Both the position numbers and the translations under genes were made by a program. The notes under the pieces are model-generated. The model saw only the letters and a list, made by a program, of their open reading frames with translations. It ran no database searches and had not been told where the DNA came from. From DAIDJM01 sp964250215 (lineage in GTDB: Bacteria > Pseudomonadota > Alphaproteobacteria > Acetobacterales > Acetobacteraceae), in the NCBI GenBank assembly GCA_964250215.1, contig CAXUEX010000023.1, positions 1 through 26,394 of the forward strand: 26,394 nt of DNA, in the 5' to 3' direction. Shown in pieces: positions 15,446-23,071 of this stretch. Within the stretch, counting starts at the first letter, position 1, and each line of letters begins with the position of its first letter.

Positions 15446-16284
15446 GCCACCCGCAAGTCGCGGTGGTCACCGGCGCCAGCGGCGGCATCGGCCGCTGGAT
15501 CGCGCTCGGCCTGGCGCGCGCCGGGTATCTGGTTGTGCTGGCCTGCCGCCGCGCCGAAGCCGGGCGCGAGACGGTGGCATGGATTGCCGGCCAGGTGCCC
15601 GGGGCCGACATCGAGCTGCGCGTGGCCGATCTTTCCAGCCTGGAAGCCACAAGCGGCCTTGGCGAGGCAATTGCGCAAGCCCATCCAAGACTGGCGCTAC
15701 TGGTGAACAATGCGGGCCTGTTCACGGCGAGCCGGCAGCTCACGCCGGAGGGGCGGGAACTTGTGCTGGCTGTCAATCATCTGGCGCCGTACCTGCTCAC
15801 CGAGGCGCTGCAACCGGCATTGCTGGCCGGCTCGCCATCGCGCATCGTCAATATCGGCTCCTCGACATCGGACCGCGCGCGGATCGATCCCGACGATCTG
15901 GAACTGAACCGCGGCTGGAACATGGTGCGGGCTTATGGGAGCTCGAAGTTGGCCATGCTGATCGCCACAGGCGCCCGCGCCGAGCGGCTGCGGGGCACCG
16001 GCGTGGTGGCGCATGTCGTGCATCCAGGCGCGGTGGCCACGGGCTTGGTGCGGGAGCGTGGCGCAATCGGCGTGGCCTGGCGCTGCATGGCGCCGTTCCT
16101 GCGCAGCCCGGCCCAGGGCGCGGCGGTGGCGTTGCAAGTGGCGCTGGCGCCGGCGTGGGCGGCATCGACCGGTGCTTATGTAAAAGACGGCCGGGCGGTC
16201 CGGCCGAACCGGCTTGCGGCCGAACCCGCCGTGGCGGCGCGCGTGGAGGCCGAGACGCGACGGTTGCTGCAATTGGCGCCCTGA
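15442..16284 (+). CDS. short-chain dehydrogenase/reductase (SDR), retinol dehydrogenase-like
   Basis: This 280-aa SDR has the cofactor motif TGASGGIG (residues 10-17), the structural NNAG (89-92), Ser in IVNIGSSTS, and the catalytic Y165-G-S-S-K169. VVHPGAVATGLVRERG after the active site resembles the eukaryote-like RDH/WW-oxidoreductase branch of SDRs. The substrate is unknown. The TTG at 15442 overlaps the EVE stop (TTGA) and sits nine codons before the Rossmann motif, so a later start is unlikely. It ends 7 bp before the end of another SDR gene on the opposite strand. Confidence 0.88.
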   Translation: MSHPQVAVVTGASGGIGRWIALGLARAGYLVVLACRRAEAGRETVAWIAGQVPGADIELRVADLSSLEATSGLGEAIAQAHPRLALLVNNAGLFTASRQLTPEGRELVLAVNHLAPYLLTEALQPALLAGSPSRIVNIGSSTSDRARIDPDDLELNRGWNMVRAYGSSKLAMLIATGARAERLRGTGVVAHVVHPGAVATGLVRERGAIGVAWRCMAPFLRSPAQGAAVALQVALAPAWAASTGAYVKDGRAVRPNRLAAEPAVAARVEAETRRLLQLAP

Positions 16285-16291
16285 AGCCCGC

Positions 16292-17236
16292 TCATTTCAG
16301 GCGGGCGGCTGCCTGAAGCAGCTTCAAATGCCAACTTCCCGGGCGGGCGCGCTTGCCATGCGCGCCATGCACGGGCGATGGCGACTCCGAGGGCGCAAGA
16401 AGCGTCGGTTCGTAGCGCGCCATGGCTTCCGGCAGCCGGCTTAGCGAACCCTCGAAACCGGACTGGTGGAGCGCGCGCCGGACCAGGCCGGGTGCCACGC
16501 GGCATGCGGCGGCGAAAAGCAGCGTGGTGAAGCTCAACTTCATCTCGCCCGACCCGCCAGCCGCCGCCAGCACGATGGCTTCGGCCACGGCCTCCGGCGG
16601 GTACACCGGCGGCAGCGGGCGGCCGGGGCGGCCCATGTGCGAAACCGCATGATCGAAAAAAGGCGTGTTGATGGCCGGTGGAAAGATCGTGCGCAGACGC
16701 ACGCGGCTGCCATCCAGCGCCAGTTCGGCTCGCACCGCCTGGTCGAATCCGCGCAGCGCCGCCTTGGCGCCGGCATAGGATGCGAGCAGCGGCACGCCGT
16801 GGAAGGCGGTGGCGGAGCAGACATTCACGATGCAGCCACCGTCGCGCGGCAGCATCCGGCGCAGCGCCTGCCGCGTGCCGTTCACCGTGCCGAGATACGT
16901 GACCTCGGTGACGCGGCGGAACTGCTCGGAAGGCGTGTCGATGAAGCGTGAGTAAGTGCCAATGCCGGCGCAGTTCACCCATACGTCGATGGGTCCGAGC
17001 TGGCGTTCGATCGCCTCCGCCGCCGCCTGCAAAGCCGCCTCGTCGGTCACGTCCGCGGCAACGACGGCGCATGCCGCGCTATGCGGCACCAAATCCTGCT
17101 GCGTCGCTTGCAGGCCGACGATGCCGCGGGCGATCAGCCCGAGGCTACAGCCTTGTTGCGCGAACCGCGCGGCGGTGCACCGGCCGATGCCGGAGGAGCC
17201 GCCGGTGACCACCACCACGCGCGCCGGCAAGCTCAC
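16292..17236 (-). CDS. second short-chain dehydrogenase/reductase (SDR)
   Basis: This 314-aa SDR has TGGSSGIG (residues 11-18), DVTD, VNCAGIG in place of NNAG, Ser in IVNVCSATAF and SYAGAKAAL as the Y-x3-K site. The C-terminal ~60 residues are an extension with no recognised motif. It differs strongly from the SDR at 15442-16284, so the two are not a recent duplication. The GTG start at 17236 overlaps the marC stop (GTGA), so it is translated with that gene. The substrate cannot be read from the sequence. Confidence 0.87.
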   Translation of the reverse strand: MSLPARVVVVTGGSSGIGRCTAARFAQQGCSLGLIARGIVGLQATQQDLVPHSAACAVVAADVTDEAALQAAAEAIERQLGPIDVWVNCAGIGTYSRFIDTPSEQFRRVTEVTYLGTVNGTRQALRRMLPRDGGCIVNVCSATAFHGVPLLASYAGAKAALRGFDQAVRAELALDGSRVRLRTIFPPAINTPFFDHAVSHMGRPGRPLPPVYPPEAVAEAIVLAAAGGSGEMKLSFTTLLFAAACRVAPGLVRRALHQSGFEGSLSRLPEAMARYEPTLLAPSESPSPVHGAHGKRARPGSWHLKLLQAAARLK

Positions 17237-17868
17237 AGGCCGAACGCCTGCCGGATGCCATCGACGCCGATCTGCACGGCCAGCGCCGCCAGCAGCACGC
17301 CGAGCACGCGGCCGGCGACCGAGGCGCCGGTTTCGCCCATGAGCCGGGCCAGGTGCCGCGCCGCGAGCAGGCAGATGAAGGTGGCGAGGATGGTGGCCGC
17401 CACCGCCGCCTCGATGGCGGCGATCAGCCAGGGATCGCCATGCGCGTGGCTGTGCAGCACCACCATGGTCGTCATGCCGCCCGGGCCGGCGATTAGCGGG
17501 ATGCCCAGCGGGAAGATTGCGATATCCTCGTCGGTGGCGATGGCGGCGTGGCGCTCCGGCTCGGTGCTGCGCAGTGCGTGCCGCCCGGTCACCATGTCGG
17601 CCGCGGTAAGGAACAGCAGCGCGCCGCCGGCGATGCGCATGGCCGGCAGGCCGATGCCGAGCGCCATGAGCAGCCGCTCGCCGGCCAATCCGAACACGGC
17701 CAGCACCACAGCCGCCAATATGCAGGCCCGCCGCGCCTGGCTGGCCCGCTCCGCCGCCGTGTCGTGCGGCGTCATGGCCGCGAACACCACGGCTGTGCCC
17801 GGCGGATCGACAATCACCAGCAGCGCCACGAGCGCGTAGAGAAACGTATTGACGGCGGACCAGTGCAA
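17233..17868 (-). CDS. MarC-family integral membrane protein
   Basis: This 211-aa protein has six predicted membrane helices and the MarC/NAAT signatures LVIVDPPGTAVVFAAMT in helix 1 and FPLGIPLIAGPGGMTTMVVL in the middle. The family was named after the multiple-antibiotic-resistance locus but has no proven resistance role; some members are thought to move amino acids. It starts at TTG 17868, matching the usual M-x-W-S-x family opening, with a GGAG 11 nt upstream. It lies 30 bp after mobA and is coupled to the following SDR. Confidence 0.9.
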   Translation of the reverse strand: MHWSAVNTFLYALVALLVIVDPPGTAVVFAAMTPHDTAAERASQARRACILAAVVLAVFGLAGERLLMALGIGLPAMRIAGGALLFLTAADMVTGRHALRSTEPERHAAIATDEDIAIFPLGIPLIAGPGGMTTMVVLHSHAHGDPWLIAAIEAAVAATILATFICLLAARHLARLMGETGASVAGRVLGVLLAALAVQIGVDGIRQAFGL

Positions 17869-17898
17869 GGCGAGCGGGACTCCAAAGGCTTGCGGCCT

Positions 17899-18471
17899 CT
17901 ACCACGGATGCGTCGAGGCGGCGCGGGCGCGCGCCAGGTCGGAAGGCGTGTTGATGTTGAAGAACGGGTCGGGGTGCTCGTCGAACGGCACCGCCCGTGT
18001 GCCGATTTCCGTTGCAAAATCCCGCACGCGCCGGCCGCCGCCGGCCAGGAACGCGCTCAATTTGGGCACGAGGGCCACGGGCCACGTCGCGACCAAGAAA
18101 TGCGTGCCGCTCTCGGCCGCGGCGCAGGCGGGCCGCGGCAGCAAGCGGGCGGCGAGGTCGGCGGGAATGAACGGCGTGTCGGCCGGCACGCTCAGCAGCG
18201 TCTCGGCACCGGTGGAAACCGCCCAGCAGAGCCCGGCCAGAACACCCGCGAGCGGTCCCTGTTCCGGCGTCGCGTCCGGCAGCACCGGAAGCGTGAAACG
18301 GGCGAACCGCGAAAGGTCGCCGTTGGCGCTGATGGCGATCCGCTCCACCTGCGGGTGCAGCCGGCGCAGCAGTTCGTCGAGCACCGTGCCAGTGCCGAGC
18401 GGCAGCAGCGCCTTGTCCTGGCCGCCGAGCCGCGTGGCCCGGCCGCCGGCCAGCACCAGCGCGGCGATCAT
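17899..18471 (-). CDS. mobA: molybdenum cofactor guanylyltransferase
   Basis: This 190-aa nucleotidyltransferase attaches GMP from GTP to molybdopterin to give the MGD cofactor used by DMSO-reductase-family enzymes. The GTP-binding opening LVLAGGRATRLGGQDKALLP, the GPLAGVLAGL loop and the metal-binding Asp in SVPADTPFIP are clear, and FFNINTPSDL is the family C-terminal block. ATG 18471 lies only 22 bp after the CCA end of tRNA-His on the same strand, so both may share a transcript. No other Mo-cofactor gene is in the window. Confidence 0.94.
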   Translation of the reverse strand: MIAALVLAGGRATRLGGQDKALLPLGTGTVLDELLRRLHPQVERIAISANGDLSRFARFTLPVLPDATPEQGPLAGVLAGLCWAVSTGAETLLSVPADTPFIPADLAARLLPRPACAAAESGTHFLVATWPVALVPKLSAFLAGGGRRVRDFATEIGTRAVPFDEHPDPFFNINTPSDLARARAASTHPW

Positions 18472-18493
18472 CTGGCGAAGGCGGACGAGATGA

Positions 18494-18570
18494 TGGGGCG
18501 AACGACGGGGATCGAACCCGCGACAACCGGTACCACAAACCGGCGCTCTACCAACTGAGCTACGTCCGCC
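18494..18570 (-). tRNA. tRNA-His (anticodon GUG)
   Basis: On the - strand the acceptor GCGGACG pairs with CGTTCGC. An extra G at position -1 (base 18570) faces C73 (18497), the identity pair of tRNA-His, and CCA is encoded at 18494-18496. The D arm is GCTCAGTTGGTAGAGC, the anticodon stem CCGGT/ACCGG around the loop TTGTGGT gives anticodon GTG (18534-18536), and the T arm is CGGGTTCGATCCCCG. Confidence 0.96.
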
Positions 18571-18582
18571 ACGGTGGATCGA

Positions 18583-18612
18583 CCTCTACGGCGCGGCCGT
18601 GGCCGCCGTCAA
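18583..18612 (-). promoter_or_regulatory. probable promoter for tRNA-His
   Basis: On the - strand TTGACG (18612-18607) and TAGAGG (18588-18583) are 18 bases apart and end 12 bases before the tRNA 5' end. The -35 box is close to consensus and the -10 is weaker. Confidence 0.5.
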
Positions 18613-18630
18613 TTCCTGCCGGGGTGGCTA

Positions 18631-18650
18631 TTGCAACGTTAGCGTTACAA
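18631..18650. promoter_or_regulatory. 20-bp inverted repeat, possible operator
   Basis: TTGCAACG (18631-18638), a TTAG spacer and CGTTACAA (18643-18650) form an inverted repeat with one mismatch in eight. It lies in an A/T-richer patch 79 bp before the haloperoxidase start and 18 bp upstream of the tRNA-His -35 box. The form, with TTGTAACG-like half sites, is like operators of TetR-type repressors, but no such regulator is encoded nearby. Confidence 0.4.
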
Positions 18651-18729
18651 AACTTGCATTGCCACACGGATAGGTGATTGATGCGCGCTATGCCTGCAAC
18701 CTCGCAGGCGGAACCAACGGGGGAACGCA

Positions 18730-20256
18730 TTGGAAACCTGGAGAAACGCCCTTTCGGCCGCGCTGCTTTGTAGCGCCGCCCTCACGTGGAGCGGGCACGC
18801 GAGCGCCGCCTCCAGCTTGCGTCCCGTCGATGCCGCCGAGCTGCAGAAGCTGCTGGAAGTGCCGGCGCACACCATTATCCCGCTCTACTCGGTAATGAAG
18901 CCGCCGCGCACCCCCGCCAGCACGTTCGACCGTTTCTGGCTGTGGAATGAGATTGCACTCGATACAACCGCGATCGACCACACGCCGATCAAGCCGGGCG
19001 AAACCCGCGTGTTCGGCGAGCAGTTCGGACCTGCCCGCACCAGCCGGGCGCTGGCCATCGTGCAGATCGCGGTGTTTGAGGCGGTGAATGCCGTGGCCCA
19101 GCAATACAAGAGCTATGTCGGCCTGCCGCCCGCCAGCGGCGACATCTCGCTCGACTACGCGATCGATGAGGCTTCGCACGATACGCAGGTGGCGATGTGG
19201 CCTTCGCAGCAGCCCCGGCTGGATACGATCTACGCGATCGACAGCTACTTCATCCGGGCGAGTGCGACGCAGAAAGCGGCTGGCATCGCGCTGGGCAAGG
19301 CCGCCGCCGCCGCAATCCTGGCGCTACGCACGAACGATGGCGCGCAGATTCCCGATCCCACGGTGGGTGTGAACTACTTTCCCAAGGTCGGCCCCGGCTA
19401 CTGGTCGATCGATCCGGTGAGCAAGCTCACGGTGGCACTCGGCGCCTACTGGGGGAGCCTGAAACCGTTCGTGATGACGGCGGGCAACCAGTTCCGGCCG
19501 CCGCCACCGCCAGCCCTCACCGATCCGGCCTACACCGCGGCCTTCAACGCGGTGGAAGCGATCGGCGGCGATCCGAAGAACGGCACGCCGACCACGCGCA
19601 CGCCGACGCAGACATTCGAAGGTGTGTTCTGGACGTATGACGGCGTCCCGAACATCTGCGCGCCGCCGCGACTGTATAACCAGATCGCCCGCACGGTGGC
19701 GCTTGGCCATGGCGTGGCCGACCTGCCTTCCGCTTCGCGCTTCATGGCGCTGGTGAATACCGCCATGGCCGATGCCGCCATCGCCGCCTGGGATGCGAAG
19801 TATTACTACCAGTTCTGGCGCCCGGTCACCGCGATCCGCTCGCCGGATCAGGGAGGCAACAATCAGGTGGCGCCGAACCCCACCTGGTATCCGCTTGGCG
19901 CCCAGGCGACGAACACGCACGGCCCGAACTTCACGCCGCCCTTTCCGGCCTACATTTCGGGACACGCGACGATCGGCGGCTCGCTTTTCGAGACGCTGCG
20001 GCAATTCTGGCCGGACAGCACGCCGTTCACCTTCGTCTCGGACGAGTTCAACGGTCTGAACCGCGACATCTACGGCAAGCTGATGCCGTTCCGGCCACAG
20101 AGCTTCTCCTCCTTCACCGATGCCGAGACGCAGAATGCGGAGAGCCGCGTCTATATCGGGGTGCACTGGCAGTTCGACGCCGACGAAGGCGTGGCCACCG
20201 GCAGGCAGGTTGGAGATTGGGTGTATGCGAACGCGTTCCAGCCGGTTTCGCACTGA
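18730..20256 (+). CDS. exported vanadium-dependent haloperoxidase-family protein
   Basis: This 508-aa protein has a Sec-type signal peptide (cleavage after HASA near residue 26) and the three vanadate-binding motifs of vanadium haloperoxidases and related acid phosphatases (PAP2 fold): K357-x6-RP (KYYYQFWRP), SGH ending at H412 (FPAYISGHAT) and S472-R473-x5-H479 (SRVYIGVHW). Such enzymes use peroxide to oxidise halides, or act as phosphatases; motif reading alone cannot tell which, and several bacterial members have no known substrate. A PPPPP run lies near residue 260. The start is TTG 18730 with GGGGGAA just upstream; upstream ATGs are out of frame. It stands alone, bounded by a tRNA and a hairpin. 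Confidence 0.88.
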   Translation: METWRNALSAALLCSAALTWSGHASAASSLRPVDAAELQKLLEVPAHTIIPLYSVMKPPRTPASTFDRFWLWNEIALDTTAIDHTPIKPGETRVFGEQFGPARTSRALAIVQIAVFEAVNAVAQQYKSYVGLPPASGDISLDYAIDEASHDTQVAMWPSQQPRLDTIYAIDSYFIRASATQKAAGIALGKAAAAAILALRTNDGAQIPDPTVGVNYFPKVGPGYWSIDPVSKLTVALGAYWGSLKPFVMTAGNQFRPPPPPALTDPAYTAAFNAVEAIGGDPKNGTPTTRTPTQTFEGVFWTYDGVPNICAPPRLYNQIARTVALGHGVADLPSASRFMALVNTAMADAAIAAWDAKYYYQFWRPVTAIRSPDQGGNNQVAPNPTWYPLGAQATNTHGPNFTPPFPAYISGHATIGGSLFETLRQFWPDSTPFTFVSDEFNGLNRDIYGKLMPFRPQSFSSFTDAETQNAESRVYIGVHWQFDADEGVATGRQVGDWVYANAFQPVSH

Positions 20257-20287
20257 TCGGGATCGGGCCCTCCGTCGGCCTCGCCGA

Positions 20288-20317
20288 CTCCTCCCCCGCG
20301 CTTGCGCGGGGGAGGAG
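20288..20317. terminator. strong palindromic hairpin between convergent genes
   Basis: CTCCTCCCCCGCGC (20288-20301) and its exact reverse complement (20304-20317) are split by TT: a perfect 14-bp G/C-rich stem. It lies 31 bp after the haloperoxidase stop and 36 bp before the nusB end on the other strand, so it can stop transcription from both sides. No T tract follows closely, so it may be a dispersed palindromic repeat used as a terminator. Confidence 0.65.
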
Positions 20318-20353
20318 CGAGAGTGCAGTCGCTTTTGCAATAGAGAAGCAATG

Positions 20354-20830
20354 TTACGTCGATAGAAATTCCCGCGGCCTCAAGCGGCGCGCCATCGCAT
20401 CGAGCAGCCCATTCGCCATGCGCGGCTCGTCGCCGGTGAAGAAGCCGTGCGCCACATCAAGATATTCGTTGATCACCACCCGGCTCGGCGGCCCATCGGC
20501 GGTGGCGAGTTCCGCGCCCGCGGCCCGCAACAGCGCGCGCAGCACCGGATCCAGCCGCTGCAGCTTCCAGTCCTCGGGCAATGAATCCGCAACGATCGCA
20601 TCGAGATCGTGCTGCTTTTCCACGGCCGTGCGCACGATGCGGCCGAACAACTTCGTGTGCGCGTGCGGCACGCGGCCTTCCTCGTAGCCGCCGGTGCCGG
20701 GCAGTTCGCCTAGGCGGTGGCGCACGAACTGATCGATCACGGCCTCGGCATTCTCGGCTGCCTGTTCGCTCTGGAACAGCGCCTGCACGGCGGCGACGCG
20801 GGCGGCTGTGCGGGGCCGGGTCTGCGTCAT
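20354..20830 (-). CDS. nusB: transcription antitermination factor NusB
   Basis: This 158-aa all-helical RNA-binding protein has the opening RTAARVAAVQALFQSEQ, the central QRLDPVLRALLRAAGAEL and the VVINEYLDVAHGFFTGDEPRMANGLLD block that defines NusB. With NusE (ribosomal protein S10) it binds boxA RNA and prevents early termination in rRNA operons. It follows ribH with a 4-base overlap, a very common order in bacteria. The loop EELPGTGGYEEGRVPH-like segment before residue 60 is a typical alphaproteobacterial insertion. Confidence 0.95.
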   Translation of the reverse strand: MTQTRPRTAARVAAVQALFQSEQAAENAEAVIDQFVRHRLGELPGTGGYEEGRVPHAHTKLFGRIVRTAVEKQHDLDAIVADSLPEDWKLQRLDPVLRALLRAAGAELATADGPPSRVVINEYLDVAHGFFTGDEPRMANGLLDAMARRLRPREFLST

Positions 20831-21339
20831 GGAATGCTGGGCGCGAGATCGGTGGCCGACGCCGGCGCGAATCGCCGGACAGCGGCGATCTGTCGCAGGC
20901 AGGCAACGGCCGCCTCCGCGCCTTTGTTGTGCCCGTTGCGCCGGCTGCGCTTTTCCGCCTGTTTCACATCGTGCACGGTGAGCACGCCGGCGCCTAGCGC
21001 GCAGCCGGTGGCCAGCGCCACCCGCATCAACCCGTCCAGCGTCGCGCGGCAGATATGGTCGTAATGGTCGGTGCCGCCGCGCACGATGCAGCCCAGCGCC
21101 ACATAGCCGTCGTAACCGGCGTCGCGGCGCACCGCGATGCCGATCGCCTGCGGCAGTTCGAAGCTGCCGGCCACATCGAGCAGATCGTGCGCGGCGCCGG
21201 CCTCGCCCAGGATGCGTAAAGCGCCCCAGGTCAGCCCGTCGATTACCTCGCGGTAATACGGCGCGCGCACCAGCAGCAACCGCGGTTTCGTGCCCGGAAT
21301 TTCTGGCGCTACCGGCAGCGGCGAGTCCTTCGTGCTCAT
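20827..21339 (-). CDS. ribH: 6,7-dimethyl-8-ribityllumazine synthase
   Basis: This 170-aa enzyme joins the pyrimidine from the RibD branch to 3,4-dihydroxybutanone phosphate from RibB, the next-to-last step of riboflavin synthesis. Visible blocks are VRAPYYREVIDGL, the substrate-binding DVAGSFELPQAI, ALGCIVRGGTDHYDHICR with the catalytic His, and a GVLTVHDVKQAEKRS region in place of the usual GVLT-x-N-x2-QA, where the Asn is Asp. ATG 21339 overlaps the ribBX stop; a longer open frame upstream lies inside ribBX and is discarded. Confidence 0.94.
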   Translation of the reverse strand: MSTKDSPLPVAPEIPGTKPRLLLVRAPYYREVIDGLTWGALRILGEAGAAHDLLDVAGSFELPQAIGIAVRRDAGYDGYVALGCIVRGGTDHYDHICRATLDGLMRVALATGCALGAGVLTVHDVKQAEKRSRRNGHNKGAEAAVACLRQIAAVRRFAPASATDLAPSIP

Positions 21340-22457
21340 GCCGGCAACGAAATCGGCCGTGTGGCGACGATGTTCAGGCCATAACCCTCCAACCCCACGA
21401 TGGTGCGGGGCGTGTTCGTCAACAGCACCATGTCGGAAATCCCGAGATCGGCGAGGATTTGCGCGCCGATGCCGTAATCGCGGAACAGCTTCTCGCCCGC
21501 ATCCGCGCCGGTATCGCGGCCGCGCACCAGATCCAGCAGGCTGCCCGCCCGCCAATCGTGCAGCACCACTACCGCGCCACGGCCCTCCTCCGCGATTACC
21601 CGCATCGCCTCATGCAGCAGCCGGCTCGTGATGCCGCCGGGCAGAATCTGCACCGGTGTGAGCGACTGCATGCGCACCAGCACCGGTCCGGGCGCCGCCA
21701 GCTCGCCCTTTACCATCACCACGTGCTCGGCCTGGGTTATAGTGTTCACATAAACGATCACGCGCCAGATGCCGGTATCCAGCGCCACCTCCGCTTCGTG
21801 CACGCGCCGCACGAAGCGCTCGCCGGCGCTGCGGTGCGCGATCAGGTCGGCAATCGTGCCGAGCTTCAGCCCGTGCAGTTGCGAGAACGCCACCAGATCC
21901 GGTAGCCTCGCCATGCTGCCGTCCTGGTTCATGATCTCGCAGATCACGCCGGCCGGCAGCAACCCCGCCATGCGCGCGATATCCACTGCCGCTTCCGTGT
22001 GCCCCGCCCGCACCAGCGTGCCGCCGGCCCGGGCCGCGAGCGGAAATACGTGCCCCGGCGAAATCAGCTCTCCTGCCTGCGTTTCCGGATTGATCGCGGT
22101 CGCAATCGTGTGCGCGCGGCCAGTGGCCGAAACGCCGTTCGCCACGCCACGCGCATCGATCGAGACCGTAAACGCCGTCTGATGCCGTTGCTGGTTTGCC
22201 ACCGCCATCATCGGCAGCCCGAGCCGTTCGACGTGCGCGGGCGTGAGTGCCAGGCAGATCAGGCCGCGCGCATGGCGCATCATGAACGCCAGCGCTTGTG
22301 GCGTGGCGAATTGCGCCGGAATGATCAGGTCGCCTTCATTCTCGCGGTCCTCGTCATCCACCAGGATGAACATGCGGCCGGCGCGCGCTTCGAGGATCAG
22401 CTCGTCGGTGGCCGAGACCGCATCGTGCAGCTTGTGGCGCGCGAGTGCCACCGTCAT
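21336..22457 (-). CDS. ribB: RibBX: DHBP synthase fused to a degenerate GTP cyclohydrolase II domain
   Basis: This 373-aa protein has an N-terminal 3,4-dihydroxy-2-butanone-4-phosphate synthase domain (about residues 12-210). FILVDDEDRENEGDLI, SPGHVFPL, RAGHTEAAVD and CEIMNQDGSMAR are present. The usual TGISAADR signature reads NGVSATGR, two changes near the active site. The C-terminal GTP cyclohydrolase II domain (about 215-373) keeps the fold (RDYGIGAQILADLGI, LLTNTPRTIVGLEGYGL). It has lost the three zinc-binding Cys (GDVFGSLRCDC-type motif replaced by LPGGITS) and the RQEGRGIGL catalytic motif (HDWRAGSLL instead). It should therefore not open GTP, and a separate RibA is expected elsewhere. 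Starts and stops overlap ribE and ribH. Confidence 0.93.
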   Translation of the reverse strand: MTVALARHKLHDAVSATDELILEARAGRMFILVDDEDRENEGDLIIPAQFATPQALAFMMRHARGLICLALTPAHVERLGLPMMAVANQQRHQTAFTVSIDARGVANGVSATGRAHTIATAINPETQAGELISPGHVFPLAARAGGTLVRAGHTEAAVDIARMAGLLPAGVICEIMNQDGSMARLPDLVAFSQLHGLKLGTIADLIAHRSAGERFVRRVHEAEVALDTGIWRVIVYVNTITQAEHVVMVKGELAAPGPVLVRMQSLTPVQILPGGITSRLLHEAMRVIAEEGRGAVVVLHDWRAGSLLDLVRGRDTGADAGEKLFRDYGIGAQILADLGISDMVLLTNTPRTIVGLEGYGLNIVATRPISLPA

Positions 22458-23065
22458 ACGGCATCACCGGCGGTATCGCGGTAGCGGGCGGCGTAGCGGG
22501 CGAGCATGTCGATCTCGATGTGGACCGCGTCGCCCGCCGCGCGCAAGCCGAGCGTGGTGGTGGCGGCGGTATGCGGAATCACGTTCACCGCCACGCGCCG
22601 GCCCGAAGCTTCGTTCACGGTTAGCGACACGCCATCCACGGCGATGCTGCCCTTCTCGGCCAGGAAGCGGTGCAGCGGCGCCGGCACCTCGATATCCAGA
22701 AGCAGCGATCCCGCTTCCGACGCCACACCCGCAATCCGGCCCAAGCCGTCCACATGGCCCGAGACAATATGGCCACCCAGCTCGTCACCCAGCCGCAACG
22801 AGCGTTCCAGGTTTATCCTTGTGCCCGGCCGCCATGTGCCGAGCGTGGTGCGCGACAGCGTCTCGGCCGAGACGTCCACGGTGAAGCCGTCCGGCCCGAT
22901 GCCCGTGACGGTCAGGCAGCAGCCGGAGCAGGCGATGGAGGCGCCGATGGCGGCGCCTGCCAAAAAGCCGGCAGGCGTTGCGATGTCGAGCCGCATATCG
23001 GCGCTCGCATCGAGCGGGGCCGCGCTGCGCACCGTGCCGAGCGCCGTGACGATGCCGGTGAACAA
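22454..23065 (-). CDS. ribE: riboflavin synthase alpha chain
   Basis: This 203-aa enzyme dismutates two 6,7-dimethyl-8-ribityllumazine molecules to riboflavin. It opens with the invariant MFTGIV and shows two related barrel halves: SIACSGCCLTV with DVSAETL and GGHIVSGHVDG in the first, SIAVDGVSLTVN in the second. The start is TTG 23065, fixed by the MFTG motif; it lies 6 bp after the ribD stop and no ribosome-binding purine run is visible before it, so it probably depends on coupling to ribD. The gene symbol ribC is also used for this enzyme in some genera. Confidence 0.95.
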   Translation of the reverse strand: MFTGIVTALGTVRSAAPLDASADMRLDIATPAGFLAGAAIGASIACSGCCLTVTGIGPDGFTVDVSAETLSRTTLGTWRPGTRINLERSLRLGDELGGHIVSGHVDGLGRIAGVASEAGSLLLDIEVPAPLHRFLAEKGSIAVDGVSLTVNEASGRRVAVNVIPHTAATTTLGLRAAGDAVHIEIDMLARYAARYRDTAGDAV

Positions 23066-23071
23066 GGGGGA

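Noticed and set aside
15442..17236. the two facing SDR genes as a recent inverted duplication
   Set aside because: They differ in length, cofactor-loop sequence, NNAG versus NCAG and C-terminal parts, so they are distant family members.
18494..18571. tRNA-His seeming to lack the G at -1 and full CCA, as reported for some alphaproteobacteria
   Set aside because: Placing T8-A9 correctly gives acceptor GCGGACG with G-1 at 18570 facing C73 and a complete CCA, so it is canonical.
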